Counted from the first letter of the stretch, positions 18,143-26,715 are shown. The stretch: DNA of 64,000 bases from Pseudorhodoplanes sp049324435 (GCA_049324435.1 JBMOOQ010000008.1:36674-100673); one strand, 5' to 3'. Numbers and translations are program-made. Notes: generated by a model not told the origin, from the letters alone.

Positions 18143-18724
18143 TCAAGAGTTGGTGCGCGGAGCGGTGGTGGCGTCCGGCGCAGACACCTTGGCGCGCGAA
18201 CGATTGTCCCACTTTTCCTTCTGCGCCTTTATGAACTCGCGATAGTCGGGCGGGTTGAAGTCGAGCAAAGTGCCGCCCGATTCGAAGTGCTGGATGAACG
18301 CCTTACCAATCGCAAAGGTTGCACCCGCTGCGAGCGCAGGCATCACGAAGCCCGAAGCAATCGTCCCGAGCACAGGCACCGACTTCAGCATGCTGGCCGC
18401 GCCGATGCCGCTGGTCGCAGGGATCATCGTCCCGGCCAGGGCTGCGATCAGCGCCTTGCCGCTGTTTTCGGAGAACGGCACGTTATAAATTTGCGACAGG
18501 CGGCGCAGCATCTGGAGCTGAATACCGGCAACGGTGGCGACGTCGATGATCGGGACCGGGATGAGCCCGCCGACGCCGCTCCACAATGCGAAACGATCAA
18601 CCAGCTTGTTGGCCATCTCGAGCCGCGCGGCTGGGGTCAATTCCTGAGTTTCGGGCGTCTCGGACTTGGTCTCCGCCTCTGATGTCGTCTTTTGTGCCAT
18701 CCTGGAACCCTTCTCGGCATGCAT
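18143..18724 (-). CDS. DUF697 (YcjF-type) membrane protein, paralogue 2
   Basis: A 193-residue protein. A charged N-terminal tail (1-35) is followed by the DUF697 region: LEMANKLVDRFALWSGVGGL, PVPIIDVATVAGIQLQMLRR, LSQIYNVPFSEN and a Gly/Ala-rich hydrophobic segment. A charged C-terminal tail ends near KAQKEKWDNRSRAK. It aligns with the protein at 8690-9331 through the GxGGLxPxP and YxVPF positions, but has a different tail. It heads the minus-strand run that includes the exporter and SPFH genes and is divergent from the lasso precursor gene, so the two directions probably share a control region (18725-18933). Confidence 0.8.
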   Translation of the reverse strand: MHAEKGSRMAQKTTSEAETKSETPETQELTPAARLEMANKLVDRFALWSGVGGLIPVPIIDVATVAGIQLQMLRRLSQIYNVPFSENSGKALIAALAGTMIPATSGIGAASMLKSVPVLGTIASGFVMPALAAGATFAIGKAFIQHFESGGTLLDFNPPDYREFIKAQKEKWDNRSRAKVSAPDATTAPRTNS

Positions 18725-18834
18725 GGATCGACCGCCATCTGATCGAGCGATCTAGATGTCTGTTCGCCGCAATCAAATCTGGTTTGAAAACGCTATCATG
18801 ATGGGTTGCGACTGCCAAGCGTCCGCAAGCGCCG

Positions 18835-18853
18835 TTATATGCTTGCAATATAA
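18835..18853. promoter_or_regulatory. AT-rich inverted repeat upstream of the lasso precursor gene
   Basis: TTATAT-GCTTGCA-ATATAA, 6-base perfect arms with a 7-base spacer, about 80 bases before the precursor ATG and about 110 bases before the divergent DUF697 start. The position fits an operator in a shared control region, but arms this short can arise by chance in AT-rich DNA. Confidence 0.35.
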
Positions 18854-18933
18854 GGACTTATCATTCCGGCTTGGCGATCTTGCCTCGGTCGGACCGATAG
18901 CCATAATGGCATGGCGGGCACGCGGAGACAGGT

Positions 18934-19152
18934 ATGGGGTCGAGACTTCAGAAGGACGTCCCGGTTAGAGCGCGCCGCGCATGGGAGGCGCCTGCCATTT
19001 CAGAAGTCTCTATCGCAGGCGCGACGAAAGCCGCGGCTCTGGAAGAGCGTCCCGGCGAGGACCGAAATCCCCCGCCGCCCGCGACTCCGGGGGCCAAGCT
19101 CGGTTTCTCGTTCGAAATGTCGTTCCCGTTATCGGTCCGCACCGATAGCTGA
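18934..19152 (+). CDS. Lasso peptide precursor, 72 aa
   Basis: A small gene with GGAG about eight bases before the ATG. Residues 1-52 are the leader and 53-72 the probable core GAKLGFSFEMSFPLSVRTDS. The core begins with Gly (position 1) and has Glu at core position 9, the pair that makes a nine-residue isopeptide ring. Thr51 is at position -2, the residue classically required by the lasso protease. An 11-residue tail carries Phe12 and Arg17 as possible steric plugs. The leader has W17-x-x-P20-x-I22, a variant of the YxxPxL motif bound by the B1 (RRE) protein, then a long Pro-rich linker. It is 83 bases before the B1 gene on the same strand. Precursor identity is strongly supported; mature structure is predicted. 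Confidence 0.9.
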   Translation: MGSRLQKDVPVRARRAWEAPAISEVSIAGATKAAALEERPGEDRNPPPPATPGAKLGFSFEMSFPLSVRTDS

Positions 19153-19235
19153 CCCGGCGCCTCGGTCTCTCGGCCATCCGCCGATGGCGAAGGATACCCT
19201 GATCCGCTAGGCTCGCTTCGCCTTTCCGGACACGC

Positions 19236-19550
19236 GTGCGGGACCCATCAATCGTGAGTGTGACAATCGACAGCGTGCTGGTTCGCGATCAGTACCTTGC
19301 CGCGACCGATCTGGGCGGTCAGATCGTCGTCCTCAATGTCCACACCGATACCTATGTCAGCCTCAACGCCGTGGCGAGCGACATCTGGACCATGCTTTCC
19401 GAACCGCGCCGCGTGGGCGATATTCTCGAGTTCCTATTGCAAAGGCATGATGTCGATGGCGAAACTCTGTCGCGCGACGTGCTGCCCTTCCTGCAAACTA
19501 TGATCGAGCGGCGGCTGGTGCGGCAGGTGGAAGGAGCTTGCGGGCGATGA
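19236..19550 (+). CDS. Lasso peptide B1 protein (PqqD-like leader-recognition element)
   Basis: A 104-residue PqqD-family protein that binds the leader of the precursor and hands it to the B2 protease. The family pattern is visible: a beta hairpin with VVLNVHTDTYVSLN, then ASDIWTML and a winged-helix end with LPFLQTMIERRLV. The start used is a GTG; a second in-frame GTG 18 bases on would give a protein nearer the usual 85-100 residues. The stop overlaps the B2 start as ATGA, so B1 and B2 are coupled. Confidence 0.9.
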   Translation: MRDPSIVSVTIDSVLVRDQYLAATDLGGQIVVLNVHTDTYVSLNAVASDIWTMLSEPRRVGDILEFLLQRHDVDGETLSRDVLPFLQTMIERRLVRQVEGACGR

Positions 19551-19954
19551 CGCCTCGGACGAGGCGACGGATATATCTGCGGGAAGCCGCGATCGTGCTC
19601 ATGCTGGCACGTCTTGCCGTGCGCATATTGCCGTCAGCGCGCTTGTTGCGCTGGGCCGATCGCCCGATGAAAAAGCTCTGCCGCTTCCCTGGAGATGACG
19701 TGGCCTGGACCGCCTGGGCGATCGAACATGCGGCGAAACGCCAGGGCGCGGCACTGCAATGTCTGCCGCGCGCCCTTGCTGCGCATGTCATGCTTCGCCG
19801 GCGCGGTATCGCAAGCAGGATTTGCCTGGGCGTTGCGCGACATCGCGACCATCTGATCGCGCATGCATGGATTGAAGTTGGCTCACGAAAGCTGGTCGGC
19901 GGAGACGATTCCGAACGCTTCACGCCTTTGGCCGCCTTTGGCGGCGCCAAATGA
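19547..19954 (+). CDS. Lasso peptide B2 protein (transglutaminase-like leader protease)
   Basis: A 135-residue cysteine protease that cuts the leader from the lasso precursor at the Gly1 of the core. It shows the transglutaminase-like triad: Cys72 in QCLPRALA, His107 in AHAWIEV, and probably Asp120 in GGDDSERF. The N-terminal 45 residues are basic and hydrophobic as in other B2 proteins. The ATG at 19547 overlaps the B1 stop; an in-frame TTG a few codons upstream lacks support. The cyclase gene begins 18 bases after its stop. Confidence 0.92.
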   Translation: MTPRTRRRIYLREAAIVLMLARLAVRILPSARLLRWADRPMKKLCRFPGDDVAWTAWAIEHAAKRQGAALQCLPRALAAHVMLRRRGIASRICLGVARHRDHLIAHAWIEVGSRKLVGGDDSERFTPLAAFGGAK

Positions 19955-19972
19955 TTCGAATCAAAAGACCTC

Positions 19973-21910
19973 ATGAGCGCCATCGCCGGCATCCTGCGTT
20001 TCGATGACCAGCCGGTCAGCCGGCGCGAACTGGAACGCGCCGCCGCCGCGCTGCGCGCCTTCGGGCCGGATCGATCGGATGTCGCCGTAAGCGGTCCTGC
20101 GGGATTTGCTCACGCGCTGATGCGCATGACGCCGGAGGACCGTGACGACCGCCAGCCCTTCCATGGCGCTGGCGGATCGATGATCACCGCCGACCTTCGC
20201 CTCGATAATCGCGACGACATCATTGCCTGCCTTGGCCTCTCGGCCAGGGACACATCGTCCTTGCCGGACTCCCGGGTGGTACTCAAGGCCTGGGAAACAT
20301 TCGGCGACCGCCTGTGGCCGATGCTGCGGGGCCCGTTTGCAATTGCGATCTGGGACGCGAACCGCCGCACGCTGACCCTGGCGCGCGATCAACTGGGCCT
20401 GAATGTCATCATGTGGCACCGGAGCCGGCGCTTCTTCGCGTTTGCAACCATGCCCAACGGATTGTTCGCGCTGAATGAGGTGCCCCGCCGATTGAGCGAG
20501 GAAAAGTTTGCGGACTTTCTCGTGCTCAATCATGCCGAGCACGCGACCACTATCTACAAGGACACTTTCCGCGTGCCGCCGGCGCATGTGATGAAAGTCG
20601 ATGCGCATGGCAATATCACGCAGTCCCGTTACTGGTCCCCCCAGGACACGCCGCGCGTCAGATTACGGACAGATCAGGATTATGCCGACGGATTGCGCGA
20701 GCGCCTCAATCGCGCCGTCAGACGCCAGATGCGCAGTGCTTATCCGATCGGATGTCTGCTCAGCGGCGGTCTCGACTCCTCGTCGGTCGCCGCCCTCGCA
20801 GCGAGCGCGCTCGCCGAGACCGGTCAGCGTCTCGCGGCTTTCACCGGTGTACCAGGGCCGGACTTCGATGGCGCTGTTCCAGAGGGACACTATGCCGACG
20901 AAACACCCTATGTCGATGCTATCGCAAGAACGATCGGCAATATCGACGTCACCTATGTCCATAACGATACAACCGACGATCTCGCGCAACTCGACCGGTT
21001 TTTTGTTGCGCTCGAAGGCCCGGTGCGCAATCCGACCAACCTCGGCTGGGTTCTGGCGATCCTGCGTCGCGCGCATGGCGCGAATAGACGCGTCCTGCTC
21101 GGCGGATTGCGCGGCAATTATACGATAAGCTGGACCGGCTGGTCTCAGGCCTTCGATCACCTGATGCACGGCCGCTGCATCACTGCGTTCCGTCAGTGGC
21201 ATCTGTATTATCGCCGTACCCCGTATTCACGCTGGAATGCGGTGCACAAACTGTTCATCGAGCCGGCCCTCTCCCGATGGCGCTGCTCGTGGGCGGATCG
21301 CCGTCACCATCCGCAACGCGTCGCTCCATGGCAGATGCATTCACCGATCCGGCCTGACTTTGCGGCAGCCATGGAAGTGGAGGTGCGCGCGCGGCAATCT
21401 GGGCACGATTTTCATTATCGCGCGCACCGCGACGAACGCATCCAGGGGCTCCTTCAGGCCGACTATGCCGGCGACTGGCATGCTGCCGAAAAGGCGGTAA
21501 CCGGAGTCGAGATTCGCGACCCCACGGCCGACATCGACGTCGTCTCCTATTGTCTCGGGATACCCCCCGAACAGTTTCTTGCCGAAGGCACTGACCGCTC
21601 GCTGATCCGGCGAGCGATGTGGGGTATCCTGCCTGAATGCGTGGTGACGAACCGCCTCCACGGCCTGCAGGATGCGGAATGGTATCGACGGATTGAAGGC
21701 CGCCGCGACGAGATTGCCCGTGAGATCAAGGCCCTAGCGCAGTCTCCGTTGGCACAGCGAGCGATCGATATTCCCCGGCTCGAGCGCGCCCTGTCGCATT
21801 GGCCAAGCGATGGCTGGAATCGCGCCGAGACATTTACAGAGTACAATCTGATGCTGATGCGCGGCTTAGCTGGCGGCCGCTTCCTGCGATGGTTCGAATC
21901 GGTGAACTGA
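19973..21910 (+). CDS. Lasso macrolactam synthetase (asparagine synthetase-like C protein)
   Basis: An ATP-dependent enzyme that adenylates the ring Asp/Glu side chain and joins it to the core N-terminus. It has 645 residues, the usual size. The N-terminal glutaminase-like domain starts MSAIAGILRF and lacks the Cys2 nucleophile of true asparagine synthetases, as expected for lasso cyclases. The C-terminal ATP-pyrophosphatase domain has the P-loop SGGLDS (264-269) in YPIGCLLSGGLDSSSVAAL. Its product would be the Gly1-Glu9 ring of the peptide encoded at 18934-19152. It is last in an A-B1-B2-C order on the plus strand. Confidence 0.93.
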   Translation: MSAIAGILRFDDQPVSRRELERAAAALRAFGPDRSDVAVSGPAGFAHALMRMTPEDRDDRQPFHGAGGSMITADLRLDNRDDIIACLGLSARDTSSLPDSRVVLKAWETFGDRLWPMLRGPFAIAIWDANRRTLTLARDQLGLNVIMWHRSRRFFAFATMPNGLFALNEVPRRLSEEKFADFLVLNHAEHATTIYKDTFRVPPAHVMKVDAHGNITQSRYWSPQDTPRVRLRTDQDYADGLRERLNRAVRRQMRSAYPIGCLLSGGLDSSSVAALAASALAETGQRLAAFTGVPGPDFDGAVPEGHYADETPYVDAIARTIGNIDVTYVHNDTTDDLAQLDRFFVALEGPVRNPTNLGWVLAILRRAHGANRRVLLGGLRGNYTISWTGWSQAFDHLMHGRCITAFRQWHLYYRRTPYSRWNAVHKLFIEPALSRWRCSWADRRHHPQRVAPWQMHSPIRPDFAAAMEVEVRARQSGHDFHYRAHRDERIQGLLQADYAGDWHAAEKAVTGVEIRDPTADIDVVSYCLGIPPEQFLAEGTDRSLIRRAMWGILPECVVTNRLHGLQDAEWYRRIEGRRDEIAREIKALAQSPLAQRAIDIPRLERALSHWPSDGWNRAETFTEYNLMLMRGLAGGRFLRWFESVN

Positions 21911-21990
21911 GAGCACATTACCATCGTAATGCATCGGTGCCGGAGTCCGAGACAGCGGTCGGTCGCGAAATGGCCTAGCAGGATGCGCCC

Positions 21991-23161
21991 GTGAAGATCG
22001 AGCCCGATACCGAAAACTTCTACGACCGGGTACCTGTCTTCCGCGGCTTCCCGAGCGTTGTGGACGAGACACTGTATCATCCGCTGCCGCAGGATTGGGT
22101 CATTGGAGCCACAGATGTCGTGGGCTCGACACGAGCAATCCTTGAGAACCGCTACAAGGCGGTGAACATGGCCGGTGCCGCGGGCATTGCCGCCGTGGCT
22201 AATGTGCTGGGCCGCGAATTTCCGTTCGTATTCGGCGGCGACGGCGCGAGCTTCGCGGTCCCACCGTCAGGCATAGATCTGGCGCGCGACGCAATAGCGG
22301 CAACGCTGCGCTGGACGGCGGAAGAATTGGCTCTGGAGCTGCGCGGCGCCATGGTGCCGGTGCGGGAGATCAGGGCCCATGGCCTGGATGTCCGGGTCGC
22401 GCGCTTCGCGCCGTCGGACGATGTGACCTACGCGATGTTCTCCGGCGGCGGACTCGCATGGGCCGAAACCGCAATGAAACAGGGGCATTTCGCGGTATCT
22501 CCAGCGCCGCCCGGCGCACGTCCCGATCTGACCGGCCTCTCGTGCCGCTTCGAGGAAATGCCTTCGCTGCACGGGCTCGTTCTGGCGATCTTGGTCGTCC
22601 CAGGCGATCGCGCCGATCCGCGCGCATTCCGCCGGGAAGTGCAGGAACTCGTGCTGCTTGCCGAGCGGAAAGGCCATGCCCCTGTCCCAGCAAATGGCCC
22701 GGACTTCCGCTGGCCGCCTCAGGGCATCGATCTCGAGGCGCGCGCGTCCTCCCGCGGCGACGTGCCGCTGCTGCTTCGGCGCGGCGCTGTTCAGGACAGC
22801 GCTCTATTATCTCATTTTCCGGTTCCGCGTGCGCGTCGGACCGTTTATCCCCGCAGTCTATCTGAAGCAGGTCGTGGCGAATTCCGACCACCGCAAATTC
22901 GATGACGCATTGCGCATGATCATTGACTGCAACTCTGACCTGGCGGAGGAGATTGAACAAAAGCTCAAAGCAGCTGCACGGAAAGGAATTTTGCGCTTTG
23001 GCCTTCATCGTGAACGGGCCGCAATGATGACTTGCTTCACGCCATTTCCGGCGCATTCAGATCACATGCATTTCATCGATGGCGCGGCCGGCGGATATGC
23101 GCTTGCCGCAGCCGCGCTGAAAACCGGCGCAGCGGGCACATCCAAGACAGGCACGACCTGA
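21991..23161 (+). pseudogene. DUF3095 family protein with an apparent +1 frameshift
   Basis: A protein of a nucleotide-cyclase-related family of unknown function (about 390-400 residues). From a GTG at 21991 the frame reads well through WVIGATDVVGSTRAI, FVFGGDGASFAVPP and WPPQGIDLEARAS to about 22785, then loses similarity. The neighbouring frame resumes with RTALYYLIFRFRVRVGPF, SDHRKFDDALRMIIDC and DHMHFIDGAAGGYALA to the TGA at 23159-23161. The shift is equivalent to one extra base in the GC-rich stretch near 22780-22797. This is either a real lesion or a base-call error. The stop overlaps the next start as TGATG, which suggests an intact coupled gene in the ancestor. Confidence 0.8.
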
Positions 23162-24417
23162 TGGCAGGCAACCTTCCGATCGACAGCAAAAGGCTGTGGG
23201 ACGATCTCATGCAGCTTGCCGAGATCACCGATCCCGGCAAGCCCTACACCCGCCGCTCATTCTCGCCGCTATTCGACAAGGGGCGGGCTTGGCTGCAGCG
23301 GCGCTTCGAAGATGCAGGTTTGACGATCCGTACCGATGCCGCCGGCAACCTGATCGGCCGCCGCGAGGGCACCGAGTCTAATGCCGGAACGATCCTGATC
23401 GGCTCGCATTCCGATACGGTGCCGTCCGGCGGACGCTTTGATGGGCCGGCCGGCGTGCTCGCGGCGCTCGAAATCGTCCGTTCACTAGGCGAATCCGGTA
23501 TCGCATTGCGCCACAACGTCGAGGTCATCGATTTTCTCGCCGAGGAACCAAGTGAATTCGGCCTGTCCTGCATCGGCAGCCGCGGCATGGCCGGCGTGCT
23601 GGACGAACGGATGCTGGCCTATACCGAACCGTCCGGCGAAGCGCTGTCACACGCGATCGATCGTGTCGGCGGCAATGTCGCCGCGCTCGCAGGCGCCAAA
23701 CGTAACGACATCGCCGCGTTTTTCGAGCTGCATATCGAACAAGGCCTTGTGCTGCAGGAAGGCAAGATCGATGTCGGCATCGTTACCGCCATCGTCGGCA
23801 TCACGCGCATCGAGGTCATCTTCAAGGGTTCGGCCGATCATGCCGGCACCACGCCGATGCATCTTCGCCGCGACGCCTTCACGCCCGCGGCAAAGACTGC
23901 AGTCTTTGTCGATCGCATTGCCCGTGAACTCGTTGCGCGCAACGACGGATTGTTCGTCGCGACAATCGGCATCGTAACGGTAGCACCGGGCGCGTCCAAT
24001 GTCGTGCCGCAGGAGGCTCGCATTGTGATCGACGCACGCTCCGAAAACCGCACATTGATGGACGAATTTCTCGCGCGCCTCGATGCGGAGACCGCCATAT
24101 TTGCCGACCAAAGCCGCACACAACGCGCGTCATTCATACGCCTCTCCGATACCGATCCGACCGCCTGCGATCCAGGCCTGCGGAGTTTGCTTGCAGACAG
24201 CGCCAACGCGCTTGGTTTCAGCCATATCGATATTGCGTCGGGTGCGGGGCATGACGCCGCCTTCGTCGCCCGCATCGCGCCTTCGGCCATGCTGTTCATC
24301 CCGTGTCGTGACGGCAAGAGTCACGCGCCGGAGGAATGGGCCGAGCCGGATGCGATCGCAGCCGGCGCAGCCGTCATCGCCGAAGCCGTGCTGCGCTTCG
24401 ACCGCAGTAGACCGTAA
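23161..24417 (+). CDS. Zn-dependent hydantoinase/carbamoylase family amidohydrolase (M20 fold)
   Basis: Hydrolyses an N-carbamoyl amino acid or a ureido compound such as allantoate. It has 418 residues from the ATG at 23161, which overlaps the preceding stop; an upstream in-frame extension to 23032 lacks conserved sequence. Di-zinc ligands and neighbours are visible: GSHSDTVPSGGRFDG, the EEPSEFGLSC Glu pair, ELHIEQG, the dimer-bridging DHAGTTPM and the C-terminal SHAPEEWA His. The adjacent guanine deaminase makes a purine/ureide role such as allantoate amidohydrolase or N-carbamoyl-amino-acid hydrolase plausible; sequence alone does not decide. Confidence 0.9.
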   Translation: MAGNLPIDSKRLWDDLMQLAEITDPGKPYTRRSFSPLFDKGRAWLQRRFEDAGLTIRTDAAGNLIGRREGTESNAGTILIGSHSDTVPSGGRFDGPAGVLAALEIVRSLGESGIALRHNVEVIDFLAEEPSEFGLSCIGSRGMAGVLDERMLAYTEPSGEALSHAIDRVGGNVAALAGAKRNDIAAFFELHIEQGLVLQEGKIDVGIVTAIVGITRIEVIFKGSADHAGTTPMHLRRDAFTPAAKTAVFVDRIARELVARNDGLFVATIGIVTVAPGASNVVPQEARIVIDARSENRTLMDEFLARLDAETAIFADQSRTQRASFIRLSDTDPTACDPGLRSLLADSANALGFSHIDIASGAGHDAAFVARIAPSAMLFIPCRDGKSHAPEEWAEPDAIAAGAAVIAEAVLRFDRSRP

Positions 24418-24429
24418 CGTCCAGCAGCT

Positions 24430-25761
24430 TTACAGAGTTACGACGTTCCGACGCTCATCCCGGCTATAGACCAGCCGGCCTGCGACATAGGTCGCCTGGA
24501 TGGCTCGGTCGTCGCCAAGCATCATCTGTATGAACAATGCCTCGTCGAAATCCTTGGCGAACTGCATGCGATAGTCGATCAGGGGTGTCGATTTCATATC
24601 GAGGACGACGATATCTGCTTCCATCCCGGGAGCGATGCTCCCGATCCTGTCGTCGAGATACATGGCGTGGGCGGTGCCGCGGGTCGCGAGATAATACGCA
24701 TGTCTTGCCGACAATGCATGGCCGTTCAACTGCGCGGCCTTGTAGGCCTCGTTCAATGTTGCGAGGATCGAAAACGATGTACCTGCGCCGATGTCGGTTC
24801 CAATTCCGACGCGGACCGGACGATCCTGCCGCATCGTCCGGGAGATGTCGAAGAAGCCGCTGCCGAGAAAGAAGTTTGAGGTCGGGCAATGCGCGATGGC
24901 CGAGCCGGTTCTGTGCATCACCTGCAGCTCGGCTTCGGTCAAATACACGCCATGTCCGAAAACTGAACGCGGCCGGCATAAAGCGTAATGATCATATACA
25001 TCCAGGTAGCCCTCGCGTTCGGGGAACAATTCTCTGACCCAGGCTACTTCACGTTTGTTCTCGGACACGTGTGTCTGCATGAAGCAATCGGGATGTTCGC
25101 GGCATAGGGCGCCGGTCATCGCCAACTGCTCACGCGAACTGGTCGCGGCGAAGCGCGGCGTAATGGCATACATGAGCCGGCCGCGATCATGCCATTTCGC
25201 GATCAGCGCCTTGGACTCGTCGTATCCCCGCTGCGGCGTATCGCGCAGATAATCGGGCGCGTTGCGATCCATCATGACCTTGCCGGCCGCAAGCCGCATG
25301 CCGAGCGCTTCGGCCTCCTCGAACAGAGCGTCGACCGATTGCGGATAGACGGTGCAGTAGACGCAGGCTGTAGTGACCCCGTTTCTCAACAACTCGCGCA
25401 GGAACACTTTGGCGACGCTGCGGGCAAACTCCTTGTCGGAGTACTGACGCTCCACCGGAAAAGTGTAAGTATTCAGCCAGTCGAGCAATTGTTCTCCGAA
25501 AGCGGCCATCATCGGAGTCTGCGGATAATGCACATGACTGTCGATGAAGCCTGCGGAAATAAGGGAATCCTTTCCGTAATTCTTAATGGCGGTTCCGGGC
25601 GGCAGCAGCGGCTCGATCGCACCGGCCGGGCCGAAATGCGTCACGACTCCGCCTTCCATCGCAACGATGGCGTCGGGCTCATAAGTCATAGTGCTGTCAA
25701 GGCCATGCCTGAACGGATCGCCCGAATAGGTGAGCACGGGCCCGCGAATCGCTATGAGCAT
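24430..25761 (-). CDS. guaD: Guanine deaminase
   Basis: Converts guanine to xanthine and ammonia in purine catabolism. The 443 residues are typical. The amidohydrolase-fold metal sites are visible: SHVHYPQ near residue 75 (the PG[FL]xDxHxHxxQ signature region), QTHVSENKREV, FGHGVYLT and the IGTDIGAG Asp. The C-terminal GSIAPGMEADIVVLD segment is also typical. It is convergent with the carbamoylase-type gene (12 bases between stops), placing two nitrogen-salvage enzymes together. I see no regulatory site. Confidence 0.92.
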   Translation of the reverse strand: MLIAIRGPVLTYSGDPFRHGLDSTMTYEPDAIVAMEGGVVTHFGPAGAIEPLLPPGTAIKNYGKDSLISAGFIDSHVHYPQTPMMAAFGEQLLDWLNTYTFPVERQYSDKEFARSVAKVFLRELLRNGVTTACVYCTVYPQSVDALFEEAEALGMRLAAGKVMMDRNAPDYLRDTPQRGYDESKALIAKWHDRGRLMYAITPRFAATSSREQLAMTGALCREHPDCFMQTHVSENKREVAWVRELFPEREGYLDVYDHYALCRPRSVFGHGVYLTEAELQVMHRTGSAIAHCPTSNFFLGSGFFDISRTMRQDRPVRVGIGTDIGAGTSFSILATLNEAYKAAQLNGHALSARHAYYLATRGTAHAMYLDDRIGSIAPGMEADIVVLDMKSTPLIDYRMQFAKDFDEALFIQMMLGDDRAIQATYVAGRLVYSRDERRNVVTL

Positions 25762-25855
25762 TCAGTCCCTCCGGGGCAGCAGCCTTCACCCTACCACCCC
25801 GCGGGTCAATAACGCCTGACACGGGCAGTGCCGCGCCTGCAGCCGCTACCACCGC

Positions 25856-26374
25856 CTATTTTGACAGTGTCTGTGCCAGGCGCCTAAACGACTGCAACTG
25901 ATCCGGTTTCAATTCCCGGTTTGCGTCGCGACCGACGAAGATCTTGAACATAATCGTCCCGTCACGATTGAAAAACAGAATGGACGCCGAATGGCGTCCC
26001 ATGAATGGGCGCTCGACGAAGGCGATCTCGGCGCAGCGCTCATGGCGGATGTGGCCGTGGAAGCCGGTCGTACCGGGTATGTTATAATAGCCGCGCGAGA
26101 CCTGGCCGGCCGGGATCGGACCGCCAAATTCCATGATTCCGTCATCGGTATGCACGATGAGAGTCACGTCGCCCCACCGGGCGACTTCGTTCATCACCTC
26201 GACAAAATGCGCTCCACCGGCGAAGGTCCGGAAGGCCGCAGGCAGAGCATGAACCACCTCCCTGGGGGTGACGCCGGCTTCCTGAGCGAAGTGCTCGACA
26301 ATCACATCCGGATGCTTGGCGAGATGATCGGCAAGCATCGTCACAGATGGGGCGCTCATGTTCCGGCTAGCCAT
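25856..26374 (-). CDS. hutX: Heme utilization cytosolic carrier protein HutX
   Basis: Binds and delivers heme in the cytoplasm, usually to a heme-degrading enzyme. About 172 residues. Conserved segments are GYYNIPGTTGFHGHIR, FVERPFMGRHSASILFFN and FKIFVGRDANRELKPDQ. I chose the ATG at 26374, 5 bases after the stop of the heme oxygenase gene; a second ATG at 26359 (MSAPSV) is equally possible. It is downstream of HmuQ on the same strand and part of the heme locus. Confidence 0.88.
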   Translation of the reverse strand: MASRNMSAPSVTMLADHLAKHPDVIVEHFAQEAGVTPREVVHALPAAFRTFAGGAHFVEVMNEVARWGDVTLIVHTDDGIMEFGGPIPAGQVSRGYYNIPGTTGFHGHIRHERCAEIAFVERPFMGRHSASILFFNRDGTIMFKIFVGRDANRELKPDQLQSFRRLAQTLSK

Positions 26375-26379
26375 CCATC

Positions 26380-26715
26380 TCAAGCCGCGTCGCACGACCG
26401 GGTGACCGTTTGCCGAACCTCGAATCCTTCAAATTTTGGGTGCTCCAGGTACAGCGACGATGTCGTCGAGTCCCCGGCGCGCGAGTGAGCTTTTCTGAAC
26501 TCTTCCGACCTGGTCCAGGCCTCGAACGTCTCGCGGCTTTGCCAGACAGTGTGCGACGAATAGAGTGTATGGTCGTCCGCTTCCGGCCCCTTCAGAAGAT
26601 GGAACTCGACGAATCCCGGCATTCGGTCGAGATAGGAATCACGCGAGGTCCAGACGCGCTCAAACTCCGCTTCCGATCCCTTTTTCACCTTGAACCGGTT
26701 CATGGCGATGAACAT
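26380..26715 (-). CDS. hmuQ: Heme-degrading monooxygenase, HmuQ/IsdG type
   Basis: A small antibiotic-biosynthesis-monooxygenase-fold enzyme that opens the heme ring to release iron. It has 111 residues from the ATG at 26715, which has GGAG about eight bases upstream; the longer frame to 26898 is not conserved. It begins MFIAMNRFKVKKGSEAEFE and contains the active-site neighbourhood PGFVEFHLLKGPE, YSSHTVWQSRETFEAW, and a following His (KAHSRAG). It strongly resembles the HmuQ/HmuD enzymes of Bradyrhizobium. It is 67 bases after the heme receptor gene and 5 bases before HutX. Confidence 0.88.
   Translation of the reverse strand: MFIAMNRFKVKKGSEAEFERVWTSRDSYLDRMPGFVEFHLLKGPEADDHTLYSSHTVWQSRETFEAWTRSEEFRKAHSRAGDSTTSSLYLEHPKFEGFEVRQTVTRSCDAA

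Noticed and set aside
18974..19077. An alternative lasso core starting at Gly41 of the precursor
   Set aside because: No Asp or Glu falls at ring positions 7-9 after Gly41; the Gly53 core meets every requirement.
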